A stretch of 5,966 nucleotides of DNA from an uncultured Victivallaceae bacterium (GCA_934663655.1 CAKUKT010000174.1:1-5966), one strand, 5' to 3'. Counted from the stretch's first letter, positions 1 to 4,855 are shown. Notes: generated by a model from the letters alone, not told the origin. Numbers and translations are program-made.

Positions 1-757
1 CCTTGAAGGAGCTCGGAACTACCTGACGATAATTGGGATAATTTCCTTCAATCAATTTGGTGCGCAAACGGAAAGAACCGCTTTCAAAAACGCACTCTTT
101 TTCACCGGCGGAAATTTTTACCGCTCCGTCGCCGTCCAGCTGTTTGCGAACCTCGTTGATCGCCTTGAGAGGAATTATCACATCGCCGTCAGCTCCTTCA
201 AAGCCATCGGGATTCTTCTCCCGCATCGCCATGCGCTTGCCGTCGGTAGCCACCAGGGTAAAAACCGAATCGCGAAGCGACAGCAGCACTCCGGTAAGCA
301 CCTTGCGCGAATCATCGGCGCTGACCGCGTAGGAGATCGAACCGATCATCCGTTTGAATTCGTTTTCACGGATGGTGATCTCCCGCACCGAAGTAAACTC
401 CTCCTCCGCCGGAAAATCGGAAGCCGCCAGACCCAGCAGCTTGAACTTTCCGGTTCCACAGGAGATTTTGATATGATCGAGTTCATCAACGACAAATTCC
501 ACATCCTCGCCGCTGAAACAGCTGATCAGCGAAGTGAGCTTTTTAGCCGGAGCGGTGGTACGGCCAGGTTCACTTACTTCCGCCTCGATCGAGGTCGATA
601 CCCGCAGTTCGACATCGGTGGTGGTCAGCGTAAGTTTGCCGGCATCCGCCTCCATCAGCACGTTGCCGAGCATCAGAAACATCGAACGCGAACCAATAGC
701 GCTGTTGACCCGCGTCAACGCCTTCTGAAGTTTTTCCCGTTTTACCTTGAATTTCAT
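1..757 (-). CDS. dnaN: DNA polymerase III beta subunit (sliding clamp), N-terminal 252 residues, cut by the window edge
   Basis: The product is the ring-shaped clamp that encircles DNA and tethers the replicative polymerase and other repair and replication proteins. Reading the minus strand from the ATG at 757-755 gives an open frame of 252 codons to the left edge, about two thirds of the usual length of roughly 370. It begins MKFKVKREKLQKAL, typical of the family. Further family hallmarks are GKFKLLGLAASDFP (about residues 103-116), KVLTGVLL (152-159, the usual R-x-VLxGVLL strand), ATDGKRMA (170-177, the usual ATDGHRLA) and LIEGNYPNYRQVVP (235-248). Domain 1 (1 to about 120) and domain 2 (about 130-245) are present; domain 3, holding most of the peptide-binding cleft, lies outside. 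A strong GGAGGG ribosome site precedes the start. It is the first gene leftward from a 580-base gap that looks like an origin. No frameshift is seen. Identification is firm. Confidence 0.96.
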   Translation of the reverse strand, partial: MKFKVKREKLQKALTRVNSAIGSRSMFLMLGNVLMEADAGKLTLTTTDVELRVSTSIEAEVSEPGRTTAPAKKLTSLISCFSGEDVEFVVDELDHIKISCGTGKFKLLGLAASDFPAEEEFTSVREITIRENEFKRMIGSISYAVSADDSRKVLTGVLLSLRDSVFTLVATDGKRMAMREKNPDGFEGADGDVIIPLKAINEVRKQLDGDGAVKISAGEKECVFESGSFRLRTKLIEGNYPNYRQVVPSSFK

Positions 758-760
758 TTT

Positions 761-769
761 CTTCCCTCC
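761..769 (-). promoter_or_regulatory. Shine-Dalgarno site of dnaN
   Basis: On the minus strand the sequence is GGAGGGAAG, followed by AAA and the ATG at 757. The GGAGG core sits seven bases before the start codon, which is ideal and fixes the dnaN start. Confidence 0.85.
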
Positions 770-819
770 GCGACTCCCGGCATTCCGGGTTTTACAACCT
801 TTGAAAATGGCTGCCGGAT

Positions 820-849
820 ACTATATTCACCGCACCATGTTTTTTTCAC
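820..849 (-). promoter_or_regulatory. Possible sigma-70-type promoter for dnaN
   Basis: On the minus strand a TATAGT -10 hexamer (825-820) lies 18 bases after GTGAAA (849-844), a 4/6 match to the -35 consensus. Transcription would begin near 812 and leave a leader of about 55 bases before dnaN. This is pattern matching only. The -10 is good, while the -35 and spacing are mediocre. Confidence 0.4.
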
Positions 850-951
850 TCTATTTCCGGCGGTTCCGACTTTACGCGGAAACCTGCCGCAATCTCCGAG
901 TCAGCCGGTCAGAATAGAGGTCAAATCTGACTGTTGCCAACCGCTCATCGT

Positions 952-1019
952 CCGGATTGAAAAATTCATCCGGCTGTTTTATTATCCCCGATCCGGATTC
1001 GAAACGATCTTGCGGATCC
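952..1019. repeat. Cluster of CCGGAT/ATCCGG dyads
   Basis: Within 68 bases there is CCGGAT (952-957), its inverse ATCCGG (968-973, six pairs around a 10-base loop), the palindrome ATCCGGAT (991-998), and GATCCG/CGGATC (990-995 with 1013-1018). Another CCGGAT lies at 814-819. The cluster sits just left of the A/T tract. CCGG-type words are common in this genome's genes, so part of this may be compositional. Protein-binding sites or weak hairpins are possible. Confidence 0.35.
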
Positions 1020-1058
1020 TTTTATATCTGTCTCTTTTTCGGAAGTGGCTCCTTACTG

Positions 1059-1089
1059 ATTTTATTATTAATTTAAATGTAAATATAAA
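1059..1089. other. A/T tract, candidate DNA unwinding element
   Basis: Thirty of 31 bases are A or T (the one G is at 1079), in a window that is otherwise about half G+C. It sits 22 bases left of the first DnaA-like box. Origins commonly place an easily melted tract beside the DnaA boxes, which is why it is read as an unwinding element. It could also be a generic AT-rich UP-type element. Confidence 0.5.
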
Positions 1090-1110
1090 GACAGCAGGCT
1101 TTCCGAAAAT

Positions 1111-1119
1111 TGTTGACAA
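1111..1119 (-). promoter_or_regulatory. DnaA-box-like 9-mer 1
   Basis: TGTTGACAA on the plus strand, that is TTGTCAACA on the minus strand. It differs from the Escherichia coli consensus TTATCCACA at two positions but is identical to box 4 in this gap. It is the box nearest the A/T tract. Confidence 0.5.
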
Positions 1120-1164
1120 CTGATTTTTTTTATTGATCCTCAATTTGTTACCGGACATTCACCC

Positions 1165-1173
1165 TGTTGATAA
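1165..1173 (-). promoter_or_regulatory. DnaA-box-like 9-mer 2
   Basis: TGTTGATAA on the plus strand, TTATCAACA on the minus strand. It has a single mismatch to TTATCCACA, making it the best match to the classical consensus in the gap. Confidence 0.6.
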
Positions 1174-1198
1174 CCCGGTATGAAAGCTGGTGTACTTC

Positions 1199-1207
1199 GG
1201 TTGACAA
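1199..1207 (-). promoter_or_regulatory. DnaA-box-like 9-mer 3
   Basis: GGTTGACAA on the plus strand, TTGTCAACC on the minus strand. It matches box 1 except for the last base. With box 4 it forms an inverted pair TTGACAA (1201-1207) and TTGTCAA (1223-1229) separated by 15 bases. Confidence 0.42.
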
Positions 1208-1222
1208 TAAAAACATCACCAT

Positions 1223-1231
1223 TTGTCAACA
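1223..1231 (+). promoter_or_regulatory. DnaA-box-like 9-mer 4
   Basis: TTGTCAACA on the plus strand, the exact inverse of box 1. It is followed by GCTTTT and is part of a short direct repeat with 1246-1260. Confidence 0.5.
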
Positions 1232-1260
1232 GCTTTTTCCCGGCTTTTTTAACAGCTTTT
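1223..1260 (+). repeat. 15-base direct repeat containing a DnaA-like box
   Basis: TTGTCAACAGCTTTT (1223-1237) recurs as TTTTTAACAGCTTTT (1246-1260), with 13 of 15 bases identical and a 23-base offset. The second copy may hold a decayed box, TTTTTAACA. The repeat extends beyond the 9-mer into AGCTTTT, suggesting local duplication or a longer recognition sequence. Confidence 0.5.
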
Positions 1261-1265
1261 CAACA
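1257..1265 (+). promoter_or_regulatory. DnaA-box-like 9-mer 5
   Basis: TTTTCAACA on the plus strand, two mismatches from TTATCCACA and one from TTGTCAACA. Boxes 1-3 face left and 4-5 face right, so the two groups are convergently or divergently arranged around about position 1215. Confidence 0.45.
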
Positions 1266-1275
1266 ACCGTGAGGT

Positions 1276-1304
1276 TTGAAAAAAAAACCATTCCGAGTTA
1301 TCTT
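1276..1304 (+). promoter_or_regulatory. Possible promoter for the SIS-cdsA genes
   Basis: TTGAAA (1276-1281, 5/6 to the -35 consensus) is followed after 17 bases by TATCTT (1299-1304, 4/6 to the -10). Transcription would begin near 1311, about 27 bases before the SIS gene. The -10 overlaps a palindrome, so a repressor could act there. This is pattern evidence only. Confidence 0.35.
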
Positions 1305-1314
1305 AAATAAGATA
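1299..1314. promoter_or_regulatory. Perfect inverted repeat upstream of the SIS gene, possible operator
   Basis: TATCTTA (1299-1305), spacer AA, then TAAGATA (1308-1314): seven perfect pairs, 23 bases before the SIS start codon. It overlaps the proposed -10 and transcription start. The symmetry suits a dimeric regulator. No known operator was recognised, and in A/T-rich DNA such palindromes occur by chance fairly often. Confidence 0.35.
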
Positions 1315-1337
1315 TATCAACCCGGGAACAATTTCAA

Positions 1338-1991
1338 ATGTCAAATCCTCCCCATATTGAAAATCTTTTGCATCGAAGACCGGAACTTGTTTCGCTGGTT
1401 CCGAAGATAAATGCGCTTGTTTCCGAACTTTCCGAAGCATATCGTCACGGCGGTACATTGTTCGTTGCCGGAAACGGCGGCAGCGCCGCCGACGCCGATC
1501 ACATCTGCGGGGAATTGCTCAAGGGGTTTAAAAGCCGTCGTGAACTTGCCGATGCTGAGAAAAAATCTTTCACATCGTTGTTCGGTGCCGATGGGGAACG
1601 GCTGGCCGGGCGGCTGCAGCAGGGATTGAAGGCGATTTCGCTTTTGAGCCATCCCGGGTTTTCTTCGGCTTTCGCCAATGATGTCGATCCGGAACTTATT
1701 TACGCGCAGCAGCTCTATGCTCTCGGCGGCAAGGGGGATATTTTCATCGGCATATCCACCGGAGGAAATGCCGCCACCATCAAATTTGCCTTGATGGCGG
1801 CCAGGGTTAAGGGGATCAAAAGTTTTCTTCTGACCGGAAATCGTCACGGCTGCTGCGAAAAATATGCAGATACGGTGGTTGACGCTCCGGAATCGGAAAC
1901 TTTTCTGATTCAGGAACTGCATCTGCCAATTTATCACGCGGTCTGCCTCGAGGTTGAAAGAAATATTTTCGGAGATAATCTTCATGCTTAA
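1338..1991 (+). CDS. SIS-domain sugar-phosphate isomerase, GmhA/DiaA family
   Basis: This 217-residue protein is one SIS (sugar isomerase) domain of the phosphoheptose isomerase type. GmhA turns sedoheptulose 7-phosphate into D-glycero-D-manno-heptose 7-phosphate in the cytoplasm for lipopolysaccharide or S-layer heptose. AGNGGSAADADH (44-55) is the phosphate-binding and metal loop, and GISTGGN (138-144) is the second sugar-phosphate loop. Aligned by eye to E. coli GmhA, the metal and catalytic residues H61, E65, Q172 and H180 correspond to H55, E59, Q192 and H200, all kept. E. coli DiaA lacks the Glu and last His. About 30 extra residues (roughly 67-96) lengthen it beyond the usual 190-195. 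No other heptose gene is near, so the exact substrate is uncertain. The start at 1338 has only a weak GGGAA ribosome site (1324-1328). The end overlaps cdsA by 8 bases, suggesting coupled translation. Confidence 0.85.
   Translation: MSNPPHIENLLHRRPELVSLVPKINALVSELSEAYRHGGTLFVAGNGGSAADADHICGELLKGFKSRRELADAEKKSFTSLFGADGERLAGRLQQGLKAISLLSHPGFSSAFANDVDPELIYAQQLYALGGKGDIFIGISTGGNAATIKFALMAARVKGIKSFLLTGNRHGCCEKYADTVVDAPESETFLIQELHLPIYHAVCLEVERNIFGDNLHA
1971..1974 (+). promoter_or_regulatory. Shine-Dalgarno GGAG that decides the cdsA start
   Basis: GGAG lies nine bases before the ATG at 1984, inside the end of the SIS gene. An upstream in-frame TTG at 1954 lacks such a site and would add ten mostly unneeded residues, so 1984 is preferred. 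Confidence 0.6.
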
Positions 1992-2838
1992 GTATCGGGC
2001 TGTCACCTTTCCGCTGCTGCTGGCGCTGCTGGCGGCGATATTTTTCTGGCCGGCGGGCGGGAAGTATTTATTTGTATGCTGTGCTCCCCTGGCGGTATCG
2101 GCGGCGATTTACGAATGCTGCGCAATGGTGAAAAAACTGGGGATCACCACCTTTCCCAAAATAGCCGCGGTCGTGAGTTTTTTTGCAGTTCTGCTGCTGG
2201 CGATGGTCTCTACCCGTTTTGCCGGTTATGTTCACAGCTGGATGGTGATTTTGATATCGGCGGTTTTTCTGGTGCTGCCGTGGCTGGCGGTGATTTCCCG
2301 ACGCAAAGAGGTGATTGTCGGCGGCTTGACCACATTCGGAATCGCCGGCGGTTTGACGATTCTCTATTCGATGTCGATATTGCTGTACGGTGTGGCTGTC
2401 GGCGGGACGCTTCGTAAAGGCGGCATATCGATGCTGCTGATAGTTATTCTCATCACCAAGGCGATGGATACCGGAGGGTATATATTCGGGATGATAAGTG
2501 CGAAAATTCTGCCGAATGGAAATCATAAAATTGTGCCGAAAATCAGTCCGAAAAAGTCCTGGGAAGGGGTTTTCGGCGGTTTGCTCCTGTCGATGCTGGT
2601 TTCTCTGATCTTCTACCGGATTTGCGGCGATCTGTCGTTGAACTTCTATATCGTGGCCGGCGCCGCGCTTGGCATCGGCAGTTTTCTCGGTGATATAACC
2701 GAATCGGCGCTCAAACGGTGCTGTGACATCAAGGATTCGGGGAAGATCATTCCCGGAATGGGAGGGGTGTTTGATGTCATGGACAGTCTGATTTACAGTG
2801 GATTGATTTCTTTGGTTTTGTTGAATATGGTGCGTTAA
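1984..2838 (+). CDS. cdsA: Phosphatidate cytidylyltransferase (CDP-diglyceride synthase)
   Basis: This membrane enzyme makes CDP-diacylglycerol from phosphatidic acid and CTP, the branch point for bacterial phospholipids. The 284-residue length fits the family (about 265-285). About seven or eight hydrophobic segments are visible, including residues 7-22, 28-46, 58-78, 86-104, 112-138, 148-160, 197-213 and 220-236. Conserved pieces are MDTGGYIFG (161-169), ISPKKSWEG (187-195), and the C-terminal signature SALKR (241-245), KDSG (250-253), PGMGG (257-261), DVMDS (264-268). The usual signature is PGHGG and DRxD, so Met259 replaces His and Val265 replaces Arg; the two Asp are kept. I recall similar PGMGG...DVLD forms in Planctomycetes/Verrucomicrobia-type bacteria, so it is probably active. 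It overlaps the upstream gene by 8 bases (ATGCTTAA) and is 21 bases from the next. Confidence 0.93.
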   Translation: MLKYRAVTFPLLLALLAAIFFWPAGGKYLFVCCAPLAVSAAIYECCAMVKKLGITTFPKIAAVVSFFAVLLLAMVSTRFAGYVHSWMVILISAVFLVLPWLAVISRRKEVIVGGLTTFGIAGGLTILYSMSILLYGVAVGGTLRKGGISMLLIVILITKAMDTGGYIFGMISAKILPNGNHKIVPKISPKKSWEGVFGGLLLSMLVSLIFYRICGDLSLNFYIVAGAALGIGSFLGDITESALKRCCDIKDSGKIIPGMGGVFDVMDSLIYSGLISLVLLNMVR

Positions 2839-2845
2839 ATCCGCC

Positions 2846-2852
2846 GGAAGGA
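2846..2852 (+). promoter_or_regulatory. Shine-Dalgarno site of the Lrp/AsnC gene
   Basis: GGAAGGA ends seven bases before the ATG at 2860, in the 21-base gap after cdsA. The short gap leaves little room for a separate promoter unless one lies inside cdsA. Confidence 0.7.
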
Positions 2853-2859
2853 TTGAAAA

Positions 2860-3339
2860 ATGAGTAAAATAATCGATTTATTGCGCGAAAACGCGCGCAT
2901 GGATATTTCTGAAATTGCTTCGCGCGCCGGTATCAGTGAATCCGAGGCGCAGCAGAAGATTTCCGAAATGGAAAAAAGCGGTGTAATTCGTGGTTACACG
3001 GTAATTTTCAATGAAGACGCACTTCCGGAAACCAAGGTTAAGGCGTTGATTGAAGTGAAGGTTACGCCGAGCCGCGACGGAGGATTTGATTCGGTGGCAA
3101 GAAGAATTGCCAAGTTTCCCGAAGTTACGGATCTTTTTCTGCTTTCCGGAGGTTATGATCTGTTGCTGACGGTGAGCGGAGATTCGCTGCAGAGTGTGGC
3201 CAATTTCGTAGCTTCCAAACTGGCGACGATTGACGGGGTGATTTCCACTTCCACCGGTTTCCTGCTTCGCAAGTACAAGGAGTCCGGCAAAATCATGGAG
3301 AATGATGAAAATTATGAACGGCTCAAAATCTGTTTCTGA
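2860..3339 (+). CDS. Lrp/AsnC-family transcriptional regulator
   Basis: This is a 159-residue DNA-binding regulator of the leucine-responsive/AsnC family, which form dimers to octamers and sense amino acids. Residues 1-50 are the winged helix-turn-helix: IIDLLRENARMDISEIASRA leads into the turn at about G24 and the recognition helix SESEAQQKISEMEKSGVI. The stretch IRGYTVIFNEDAL (43-55) is the typical linker strand. From about 62 to 138 comes the ligand-binding RAM domain, with KALIEVKV (61-68) and the diagnostic GGYDLLLTVSG (97-107). The C-terminal tail (about 139-159) is slightly longer than in short family members. The gene overlaps the aminotransferase that follows, the arrangement of B. 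subtilis yugG-yugH (alaR-alaT), so it probably controls that gene in response to alanine or another amino acid. Whether it also controls cdsA or itself cannot be told. The start is fixed by GGAAGGA. Confidence 0.92.
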   Translation: MSKIIDLLRENARMDISEIASRAGISESEAQQKISEMEKSGVIRGYTVIFNEDALPETKVKALIEVKVTPSRDGGFDSVARRIAKFPEVTDLFLLSGGYDLLLTVSGDSLQSVANFVASKLATIDGVISTSTGFLLRKYKESGKIMENDENYERLKICF

Positions 3340-4498
3340 AAAAGTTGCCGCTCATATTGCCTCGCTTCCCAAAAGTGGAATCAGGAAATTTTTTGACCTG
3401 GTTAATTCCATGGACGATGTGATTTCCCTCGGTGTCGGCGAACCTGATTTCACTACGCCGTGGACGATCCGGGAGAGTGGAATATATTCGATAGAACGCG
3501 GACATACCGCTTACACTTCCAATCTCGGCATGCCGTCGCTGCGCCGGGAAATATGCGGTTATGTGAAGAATAATTACCACGTCGAATACGATTATTCCAG
3601 AGAGTGTATCGTTACCATCGGGGTCAGCGAAGCGGTGGATATCGCATTCCGGGCGGTGCTCAATCCCGGCGATGAAGTGATCTATTCCGAACCCTGTTAC
3701 GTCTCTTATCCGGCGGAAGTCATCATGGCGCACGGGGTGCCGGTGCCGGTTACGACCCGGGTTGAAAACGGTTTCGCGCTGGATCCGGAGGATCTTCTGC
3801 GGGCGGTGACGCCGCGTACCCGGGCGTTGCTGTTGAATTATCCCTGCAATCCCACCGGCGCAGTGATGAGTCGCTCCGATCTGGAAAAGGTGGCGAAAAT
3901 TGCGATTGACCACGATCTGCTGGTTTTTACGGATGAGATCTATTCGGAACTCTGGTATGACGGGGAGAAGTGTTCCATAGCTTCGCTTCCGGGAATGCGG
4001 GAGCGGACGATTTTTCTGCACGGGTTTTCCAAGGCGTTCGCGATGACCGGCTGGCGGGTCGGATACGCCTGCGGTCCGGCGGAGATCATCGATGCGATGA
4101 TGAAAATTCATCAGTATGCGATCATGTGTGCACCCACGGTGGCACAGGAAGCGGCGCTTGAAGCATTGAAAAACGGTTCCACCGCGATGGAGGAGATGCG
4201 GGAAAGCTACCGGGAGCGGCGCGATTATTTTGTCGGCGAACTGAACCGTATCGGTCTTGAATGTCTGATGCCCCGGGGAGCGTTTTATGCGTTTCCGAGC
4301 GTGCGTTCGACCGGAATGAGTTCGGAGGAGTTTGCGGCCGAACTGCTCAAGGCGGAAAAGGTGGCGGTGGTTCCGGGAAATGCCTTCGGATCCGGCGGAG
4401 AGGGTTTTGTCCGCTGCTGCTACGCGTCCGGAAGACATGAACTTACCGAGGCGATCGCCAGAATGGAACGTTTTCTCTCCACGATAAAAAATCGGTGA
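3305..4498 (+). CDS. Class I/II pyridoxal-phosphate aminotransferase (aspartate/alanine-type)
   Basis: This cytoplasmic fold-type-I aminotransferase has about 397 residues. It starts inside the Lrp gene, most likely at the second of two adjacent ATGs (3302 or 3305; 3314 is also possible), since GGAG at 3297-3300 is nearest in spacing to 3305. Numbering from 3302, family hallmarks are GVGEPDF (44-50), HTAYTSNLGMPSLR (68-81), NYPCNPTG (179-186, Asn183 stacking with the cofactor), TDEIYSEL (210-217, Asp211 and Tyr214) and GFSKAFAMTGWRVGY (241-255). Lys244 is the Schiff-base lysine. Arg371 in GFVRCCYA should bind the substrate carboxylate. The SGIRKFFDL start (25-33) is typical of the bacterial and archaeal subgroup that includes B. 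subtilis AlaT (YugH) and PatA. The specific amino acid cannot be read from sequence; alanine/glutamate is favoured by the Lrp neighbour. The overlap (about 35 bases) implies coupled expression. Confidence 0.92.
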   Translation: MKIMNGSKSVSEKVAAHIASLPKSGIRKFFDLVNSMDDVISLGVGEPDFTTPWTIRESGIYSIERGHTAYTSNLGMPSLRREICGYVKNNYHVEYDYSRECIVTIGVSEAVDIAFRAVLNPGDEVIYSEPCYVSYPAEVIMAHGVPVPVTTRVENGFALDPEDLLRAVTPRTRALLLNYPCNPTGAVMSRSDLEKVAKIAIDHDLLVFTDEIYSELWYDGEKCSIASLPGMRERTIFLHGFSKAFAMTGWRVGYACGPAEIIDAMMKIHQYAIMCAPTVAQEAALEALKNGSTAMEEMRESYRERRDYFVGELNRIGLECLMPRGAFYAFPSVRSTGMSSEEFAAELLKAEKVAVVPGNAFGSGGEGFVRCCYASGRHELTEAIARMERFLSTIKNR

Positions 4499-4501
4499 CA
4501 C

Positions 4502-4771
4502 ATGGCTGACATGAACAAAAATGAGATTCAGTTTCCCTGCGCCTGGGAATTTCGGATCATCGTTGAAGCGGATAAAAACGACGCGGCGGTGGCGGGAATA
4601 GAGGGAGTTTTCTTTGCTTTCGGCGTCGATGTCGAACTTGTTCCCGGCGGAGTTTCCGGCGGCGGCCGTTATCGCGCCTACCGGACGGCGGCGCAGGTTA
4701 CGGATCGGGAGATGCTCAATCGCCTCACTGCCGGACTTGGCAGCGTCGACGGAGTTAAAATGGTGCTTTGA
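4502..4771 (+). CDS. DUF493/YbeD-family small protein
   Basis: This 89-residue protein resembles the DUF493 (UPF0250) family typified by E. coli YbeD (87 residues), whose ferredoxin-like fold resembles ACT regulatory domains. The evidence is the FPCAWEFRIIVEA opening (11-23, compare the family's FP...F-K-V start), GGRYRAYRTAAQV (54-66, compare G-N-Y-S-V) and the end GSVDGVKMVL (80-89, compare the YbeD end IDIVRMVL). The molecular role of the family is unknown. Its start lies three bases after the aminotransferase stop, so it is probably co-transcribed. GGTGA (4494-4498) is a weak ribosome site; a second in-frame ATG at 4511 is an alternative start. The location suggests some link to the aminotransferase but gives no proof. 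Confidence 0.82.
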   Translation: MADMNKNEIQFPCAWEFRIIVEADKNDAAVAGIEGVFFAFGVDVELVPGGVSGGGRYRAYRTAAQVTDREMLNRLTAGLGSVDGVKMVL

Positions 4772-4782
4772 CAACTGTTTCC

Positions 4783-4796
4783 GACCGGATCCGGTC
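4783..4796. repeat. 14-base perfect palindrome, possible weak terminator or binding site
   Basis: GACCGGATCCGGTC is a perfect palindrome 12 bases after the DUF493 stop. It can fold as GACCG/CGGTC around GATC, but it lacks a proper U-run after it (AATGACTTCTTT). It may be a weak terminator ending the cluster, or a protein site in the 100-base gap before the peptidase gene. No clear promoter for the peptidase was found in this gap. Confidence 0.35.
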
Positions 4797-4855
4797 AATG
4801 ACTTCTTTAAACATGTTGCGGAGTTTTACTTATCGTACCGATGAGAGCATTGAAC

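Larger units (their letters stand above)
932..1265. other. Candidate chromosomal replication origin (oriC) in the dnaN upstream gap
   Basis: The 580-base stretch from 758 to 1337 has no convincing gene. Its right half combines what a bacterial origin needs: an A/T-only unwinding tract (1059-1089), then five 9-mers of the form TTnTCAAC(A/C) in both orientations between 1111 and 1265. A weaker version (TTGGCAACA on the minus strand) lies at 932-940. The gap borders dnaN, a gene very often at oriC, and the genes on each side run away from it, as expected for leading-strand orientation. The left part (758-930) shows only the putative dnaN promoter and leader. No dnaA gene is visible. Assignment as origin is an inference: a GC-skew switch and DnaA binding have not been seen here. 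An alternative is a regulatory region controlled by DnaA. Confidence 0.6.

Noticed and set aside
990..1024. GATCCG...CGGATC followed by CTTTT as a rho-independent terminator.
   Set aside because: The stem has six pairs around a 17-base loop, the T-run is only four, and no gene ends upstream on that strand.
473..1123. A 216-codon plus-strand open frame across the dnaN start and the gap.
   Set aside because: It runs antisense through the conserved dnaN N-terminus, then through the non-coding gap, with no ribosome site and no family resemblance.
1111..1207. TTGACA words at 1113-1118 and 1201-1206 as -35 promoter elements.
   Set aside because: No acceptable -10 hexamer lies 16-18 bases downstream of either; they are better explained as parts of the repeated DnaA-like boxes.
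1954..1983. An upstream TTG start for cdsA.
   Set aside because: It has no ribosome site and increases the overlap with the SIS gene to 38 bases; the ATG at 1984 has GGAG at good spacing and places the first membrane segment at the N-terminus as usual.
1341..2006. A 221-codon minus-strand frame opposite the SIS gene.
   Set aside because: It mirrors a clearly conserved SIS protein and shows no domain of its own.
3323..4798. A 491-codon open frame on the minus strand opposite the aminotransferase and DUF493 genes.
   Set aside because: It is antisense to two well-matched genes, its product is rich in Arg/His/Gly with no recognisable domain, and GC-biased third positions of the real genes explain the lack of stops.
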